Positions 5,412 through 11,439 of a DNA stretch of 11,439 nt are shown here, piece by piece. Location of the stretch: positions 1 to 11,439 of the forward strand of contig LSSN01004880.1 of NCBI GenBank assembly GCA_001970855.1. The letters run 5' to 3'. The position numbers and the translations under genes were made by a program. A model generated the notes under the pieces. The model was given only the letters and a program-made list of their open reading frames with translations. It was not told the origin of the DNA and searched no databases. Position 1 is the stretch's first letter; every line of letters begins with the position of its first letter. Source of the stretch: Smittium culicis (Eukaryota > Kickxellomycota > Harpellomycetes > Harpellales > Legeriomycetaceae).

Positions 5412-8400
5412 AGAAAAAAAGTAATGCCTTTTTTTTAATTCAATAATATCACTTCATTTAGAATTTAGAATTTTATTGCCTTAGTTTGTTTAAACAAACA
5501 ATCCACTAATCAACCATTGCAAAAAAATTATCTCTTCTTTATGAACTACCCATTTGTTAACATGTATTTAATATCTAAGAATAATTTTATGTGAATAGTA
5601 TTTTTAGGGACTGATGATTTTATTCAACTTTTAATGCATCAAAATTTTACTTACAACACTTTAGATTTTAGGCAGATAATAAATCTGGAATTTATGCCAA
5701 TAGTTGTTTCCAATAATTTTCAGAGAGCTGAATAATAGATAAATTTTATTTTTAATAGAATTAAATGTATTATAACTTTTTACTTATTATTTTATTTAAA
5801 ACCTATTAAATAAAAAATAGAGATATGGTATATTTTGTTTAAAAAAAATAATCATAATTATATTAATATTTCAGTATTTTTACATAATTTTTTACACTTG
5901 AACTGTAAAATAATTTCACATTTTAAAACAGTGCCATATTATTAGCGACTTTAACAAAATATGATATTCATTATTCACCAAGAATTAAACATCTTAGATG
6001 ATTTATTCTATAAATTTAAAATATATATGAGTAATTTTTAATTATTTTAATGCGCTAATAATTATTTTACGCTAAATGTTAATTCAAAATTCGATTTTGA
6101 AATTATTATATTTAGCTTATTTATTCACGCTGTATATTATTAAATTTATATAAATCAAATCTTTATTCGAATTATTAAACACGTTTAATAAATATGAAAT
6201 TTATGTACTAGTAAAATATTGTTTTAATAGCTATTTAAAAATGGTGTTAAATTTTGTCTTGAAGTGGTCTGTTACAATTAATTTTATATCCAAAAAATTT
6301 TTTTTACTATTATTTCACATCGATATTAAATTTTTGATTTAGCACAAAGTAGTTTTAACTACTAAGTGATAATTAATAATTTAATATAATAAAATTTTCA
6401 TATTTAAATTCATTTTTTAATTATAAGGAAATATTTTATCTTTATGAAATTTAAATAACTAATTAAATAATTTGTTTAGATGTACTCAATAAAGTTATTA
6501 ATTAAAAAAAAAAAAAAATTAAAATTATGTTTTTTATGCATATCAAAAAATCGATATTCTTAGTTTATAGATATTTAAACACGGGTTATGTATCATTACA
6601 GAATTAGTACGATAAATAAAAAACAATGAAAAATTTTACAATTATTTATTTTGAGTCATAATAAAACTGTGATTACCTTATAACCAATAATTCATCTGTA
6701 ATACTAATAAAAAAATAATTATTTTGACTGTAATCATAGTAGACATTGTTTCTTAACGATGGTTTCAAGAAAATTTTTTTTAAATAGTTCATAATTAACA
6801 ATCATAATCAAACTTTAATTTATGATAAGTTTGTTAAATGCAAAGCTTTCGCAATTTTTGGAAATGAAAATATTAATTTTACACAGGAAATCAGTTCAAA
6901 TATCTATAATTAAAAAGAAAATGATTTACTCCAAAAAGATCATATACTAAAGAATAATAGAAGGGATATGTAATATCAATAATGAATTTTTTAGGAAATC
7001 AACTAAATTTTGTTCCCGGTTTTATTTTATTAATAAAATTTTAAATGTGCAGATCATTAAAATAAGATTTAATAAAATAAAAGGATTTTTTTTTCACTAT
7101 TATAATTTTGTTATCGTAAAATTAAGGTCTAAGAAAAGATATAGGCGATTTTCACCAAAGATAGCGCTTTGTTTCTTGATGTATTATTGGACTGATTTTT
7201 AATACAATAAAAAAATTGGTTAAATAATCAGTTATTTTATTCCCCTCATTTCCCATATTTCCTTCATTTATATATTTAAGCTGTGAATTTTTATTTGATA
7301 AAGTATAATATTGTTTTTTCTTATTTGCTATCAGTTGTATATTCAATATTGATTATTACAAAAATTTACAATATAAAATGGCCCCTTAATAAATACTTTC
7401 TCATATCACTAGAAAAGCTCGAGGTGTCCTGCAAAATTTTTTGTGATAAAAGATCACTGAATTCAAACAAAAAAATTATAAATGTAATGAGCATATGTGT
7501 TTTTGGATAATTTTTAATTTACAGTATCGTACTTCAAAAAATAAAAAGCATAATATAAGTGTGTTTCAAAATAAAAAAGATTTCCAAGCACTGACGTGAT
7601 TATATTTACAGTAAATTTATATTTAATTTTTCGACTTCAAATTATTTTTTTGATATTATATTTTGCTGGAAGAACTTTATTTTTTGATTTAAATGAGCGA
7701 TTTTAAAAATCTACATACTCTATAGGAATTTTAGGAATTATCATATTTTCAAATTATTTTTTTTGTAGATAAAATTTAGTAATTAAGCTTTAAAATAAAA
7801 TATTATTATCCATTTTTTCACTTATTAGAGAGTGTGTAAATACTATCACTCCTCTATTTTTCGTCGATTTCAAAGCCAAGTTAAAAATATTACCGCATAT
7901 TATTACTTATAATTAGAAGATAATTTTATTTCTATGAAATTATTTTTAATATAATTTCATAAATTGAATACTTTTGATCAAAAAGTTGTAGAATTATTCA
8001 ATGGCCGAATAAAATGAAAATGTAATTTTAAAAAAATGATATTATGTTGAGATATAATTAAGTTTTAAAAGAATGGTTTAAATATTATTTTTAGTAATAA
8101 TTAAATTTTTGATGTGAATTTATCTCTAAAACATTGAATTTAAACGACCTATAACTAACTGGACAAATAATAAAACTTTTTTGATAAATTAATATAGCTA
8201 GTATAAAATTACTTTTGAATTTGGCTTAAAAACCAAACTCAATTTCAATGAGTATAAATAAGGCTATTTTTGCCAATTATGTTGAATTAAGCTCTTCAAT
8301 TTATATTCTTTCTATTTACTAAATATTTTTACTTTAAATATTAATAGTATAAATAAATCAATTTCTTGATCATTCTACATACCTTAACCTATAAATGTAA

Positions 8401-10087
8401 AGGAGCTAATTCTTATAAAACACTATTCGATAAGATAAAATAAGAAGAAAAACTAGCTGCATTTGTTAAAAATATAAAATTTATAATTCACATCAGCTTG
8501 ATAAAATATTAAATAGAGAGGAGCTCATTAATAACTTGCAGGAAAAAAATATTATAAATCAAAGTCTAATTTTTTTTGTTATAAAATTTTGGTTTTAATA
8601 ATGAATAATTAAAAAAGCTAAAAATTATTGAAAATAGTTAAAAATAGTCGAAATTTAAAACTAGAATGTCTGAATACTTTTTAATTTTGGATAATGATAT
8701 AAATAAAATAAAGCCAAATATTAATATAAAGTATTTTGATTTTTTATCTATTCGCTCAATTATTATTAAATTTTAATAAAATATAGTCAAATATTTAATA
8801 GAAAATTAAGGTACTGATATAAGATAAATTCATCGAGAATACATATAATTAAAATTTTAGTACAGTCAAATAAAATTATTTCTATTATCTACTTATAGCT
8901 TGAAATAATTTAGATTCTGTGAATCCATTATGAAAATTTGAAATAAAGAACTATTAATTAAAATAATTATCTTGAATAATACGAAACTAAAAGTTAAAAA
9001 AAAAAGGAATTTCTCACTAATAAGAATATCACGTTTGCTTAATTCAATAAATAAATTTTTATTATATATGAAATAAATTAGAAAATCTGGAAAATTATAT
9101 AAATAGCCGAACTAAAGAAAATATTAATCATAAAGTGGAGAAATTTTAATTAAAAATATATAAAAATCTAAACTGAATCATTAAGTTTTTTTTATACTTT
9201 GTTTTCAGCTAATATAATCAATTTATACAATTTATCGCAGTTCAATTTTGATAAAATGTTAATTCTATTATCATGTAAATTATTTTTTTTAATTTTTAAA
9301 AAAATACCACGAAATACCATAATGAAGCCTAAATAAAAATGATAAAGAAAACTGAATAAATCTGAATTAAGAATTGACTTTTTAATTACATTTGGAAGTG
9401 ATTGAGAGTATTTTAATTCCTAATATCATTCAAGCTTTTATTTTTCAGAAAATTTTTAGAAAAATAAATCAATTATTATTTAAAAATAAAAAAAATTAGT
9501 TAACACGAGTTTTCATATATATTGAATAAAAATATTATAGATATATTAAATCTTAAATTAAGAAAAAATATACTACATAAACAAAAAAATTACTTATATT
9601 TTTAAATAAACTTTATATTTTACATGTTAATAAAACTCGATCAATAATTGTGAAATTAAATTAAAACTTTCAAAGATTATATATAATAAACGAAAACAGA
9701 TATGATGTAAGTTCTTATGATTAAACCCATAGAACTTATTTATGAAAGTATTATATTATATAAATATATTTAATTGTAATAAATTAAAGATTAATAAAGA
9801 ATAAATCGATTTATAAATAATAATAAATAGTGTTATAATAAATCTCATATTTTTAGTATTTAAATAAAATTTCCTTGATTTGAAAATTAAATTTTAAAGA
9901 TGTATACTTTTTAATTATAATATAATATAATAAAATTAAATAATATTTAATATACTATAGTTTAATGCGAAAATAAAAAAAAACTTGCTCAAATTATAGT
10001 ATAAACATTTATTTAATTTTTATATTTTAAAATAAACCAAAAAAATTAAATAATTAAAAATCGAATTCAATTAGTAAATTTTTTTGA

Positions 10088-10321
10088 TATTATTTGCTGA
10101 AAACTGAGATATTTAACCTGATAAAATCATATTCAGCTGAACTAAATACTTATTCAAAAGAAAAATGTGCGAGAAGAGATAAGAATGAAACAGTTCAAAA
10201 ATGGATACCTATCCAGGAACGGATGAGTGTAATGAATCTAGATAAAATGAAAAATACTAGAATTAAATTAAAAGATAAATGTCGCTCCAAAAGAAATAAT
10301 AAATTTCATAATCAGATTTGA
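10088..10321 (+). other. short open frame of mixed composition, possible coding relic
   Basis: A 77-codon open stretch follows a TGA at 10085 and ends with TGA at 10319-10321. It has no ATG until about 10223 (MSVMNLDKM). The product is charged and lysine-rich (KEKCARRDKNETVQKW; IKLKDKCRSKRNNK). It uses GCG, CGG and CGC codons that are rare in the surrounding DNA, so it could be a fragment of a decayed gene or exon. No domain is recognised. Confidence 0.2.
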
Positions 10322-11023
10322 ATTCAAAGATAGATTTCATTGTGATTTGGATATCGAAAAGAAAATCTAATGATTATGATAATAATTACTATAGTCACTA
10401 ATCACATAAACTCTATAAAATTTAGATATTTTGTAAACTGAAATTATCTAAAATTGAATCTGAGTTAATCGAATAAAAAATTATTGGAAAAATACCAAAT
10501 ATTTTTTTTTAATTAGTCCTAAATTAAAATAAAAAAGTAGAGCTTTAAGAATAAAATAAATGAAATTATAATAAGCTGGATTAAGCAATATCAAATTTTC
10601 TAGCGATCAATGCTATATCCACAAATAAAATGCGAGTGAAAGATAAAAAAATTAAAATCAAGACAGAAGAACTATATAAAAATATCAGAGTAATACAATA
10701 AATTAATGATTTGGTTAATTGAAACATTTAATAATTTTTAATTTTTTAGTTACATAAAATTCAAAAAGCACATATTTTCTTAGATAAATTTCCAAAAAAC
10801 GGATTAACATTGATATATATAATAAAATTTAATAAAATTCAGTAATAACTAGTTATAAACGCTTGCATATAGGTTTTTTATAATTTCATTATAAAATTAT
10901 GCCTCTTGATAAAAAGATTTCGCTCAAAAATAGGAAACCAACATGTTAAAGTACAAAAATTAATAATATCAATAGTTCTTAAATTAGGGTTTAATTATTG
11001 TGTACTTTAAAAATTCAGAAGTG

Positions 11024-11277
11024 AATGCTTTTTTTTATCACATTATCCGTTTTTACCGAGAGTTTCATCCTAATAAAGGATATAAATTTATTTGAACACA
11101 GAAAAAAGCATTTTTTCCCCCCATGATTCCAAAAAGAAAGTAAAACTTATTCGAGGTGGAGAATGATTTAATATTATTTAAATAAAAAAATTTTATTACA
11201 AAGAAATTATATGGCTGTTATAAAGCTCTACCGAGAATGTCTAATTGTTGTCAAAAATTATGATTATTATTTTGACA
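11024..11277. other. inverted repeats near the right end
   Basis: AATGCTTTTTT (11024-11034) pairs with AAAAAAGCATT (11102-11112) across a 67-nt loop that holds ACCGAGAG and a small ATCCT/AGGAT hairpin (about 11068-11082). TACCGAGA recurs at about 11229-11236. Shortly after it, TGTCAAAA (11249-11256) pairs with TTTTGACA (11270-11277). The recurrence of TACCGAGA with adjoining stems is suggestive of another small structured element, but the stems are A/T-rich and the match is short. Confidence 0.2.
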
Positions 11278-11439
11278 CATAATTAATTCTTCGTACATAA
11301 TCTCTACTATTTTATAAAGCCTTTGTGTTATAAATAAATGGGAATTATGGATTAAACTCTTAAAGAAATTTATATTAAATTTTATTATTTACTTTTAAAA
11401 TTTTCATATAATAAGATAAGGGTTATCCCGATTGGGTTT

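Larger units (their letters stand above)
4439..11439. other. gene-free, extremely AT-rich region
   Basis: Seven kilobases of A/T-dominated sequence with stops in all frames. The few ORFs of 60-75 codons begin with TTG or GTG rather than ATG and look like chance. There are no tRNA-like sequences, long tandem repeats or strong transposon signatures. Homopolymer A and T runs and weak A/T inverted repeats are common, as expected from composition. Islets of more mixed composition are listed separately (5175-5411, 10088-10321, 11024-11112), and another lies around 7377-7436 (GGCCCC and CTCGAGGTGTCCTGC). The region could be intergenic, pericentromeric or subtelomeric; nothing in it decides this. Confidence 0.7.

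Noticed and set aside
7152..7510. Overlapping small open frames on both strands
   Set aside because: The + strand frame starts at GTG, both are hydrophobic or low-complexity, and neither shows a domain; they fit chance in AT-rich DNA.

Overview
This is a eukaryotic nuclear fragment of very AT-rich DNA. Two tRNA genes of the cytosolic eukaryotic type, tRNA-Pro(AGG) and tRNA-His(GTG), lie head to tail near the left end. Each has internal A and B boxes and no encoded CCA, and a T6 tract follows the pair. There is no bacterial-style gene packing, and the only protein-coding remnant looks like a eukaryotic transposase. The species cannot be fixed from the sequence. Very AT-rich fungi, amoebae or other protists would all fit.

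Layout. (1) Positions 1-1400 are a stretch of small islands, less AT-rich than their surroundings, which fold into clear stem-loops around the two tRNA genes. Two of these islands (about 71-213 and 1284-1383) share short sequence blocks and can be drawn as the same three-way junction with different but still paired stem sequences. I read them as two members of one undescribed structured RNA family. A series of five hairpins (284-487), a 12-bp closed stem (931-997) and another junction-like island followed by T tracts (1048-1178) add to the picture of a non-coding RNA neighbourhood. (2) Positions 1400-2460 hold repeats: a 33-bp tandem repeat in three copies, a 28-bp dispersed direct repeat, a short imperfect direct repeat and a C12 tract, with no gene. 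(3) Positions 2465-4196 hold one broken transposase-like gene with a CxxC-x9-CxxC zinc ribbon, a second Cys/His cluster and an RNase H-like core (DFKEN, WSDSGPHF, HGKSYIDG). It is interrupted by an in-frame TAG and by one +1 frameshift at a TAA, and is otherwise well preserved, which suggests recent decay or, less likely, recoding. (4) Positions 4260-11439 are a gene desert of about 7 kb, extremely AT-rich. It contains a few less AT-rich islets (4371-4438, 5175-5411, 7377-7436, 10088-10321, 11024-11277) that may be relics or small RNAs.

The tRNAs are probably Pol III products and may be made as one dicistronic precursor, since the 8-nt gap between them has no T tract. The transposase relic is much less AT-rich than its flanks, as expected of a mobile element that inserted into non-coding DNA. 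The strongest candidate for something undescribed is the paired three-way-junction RNA family that flanks the tRNA pair.
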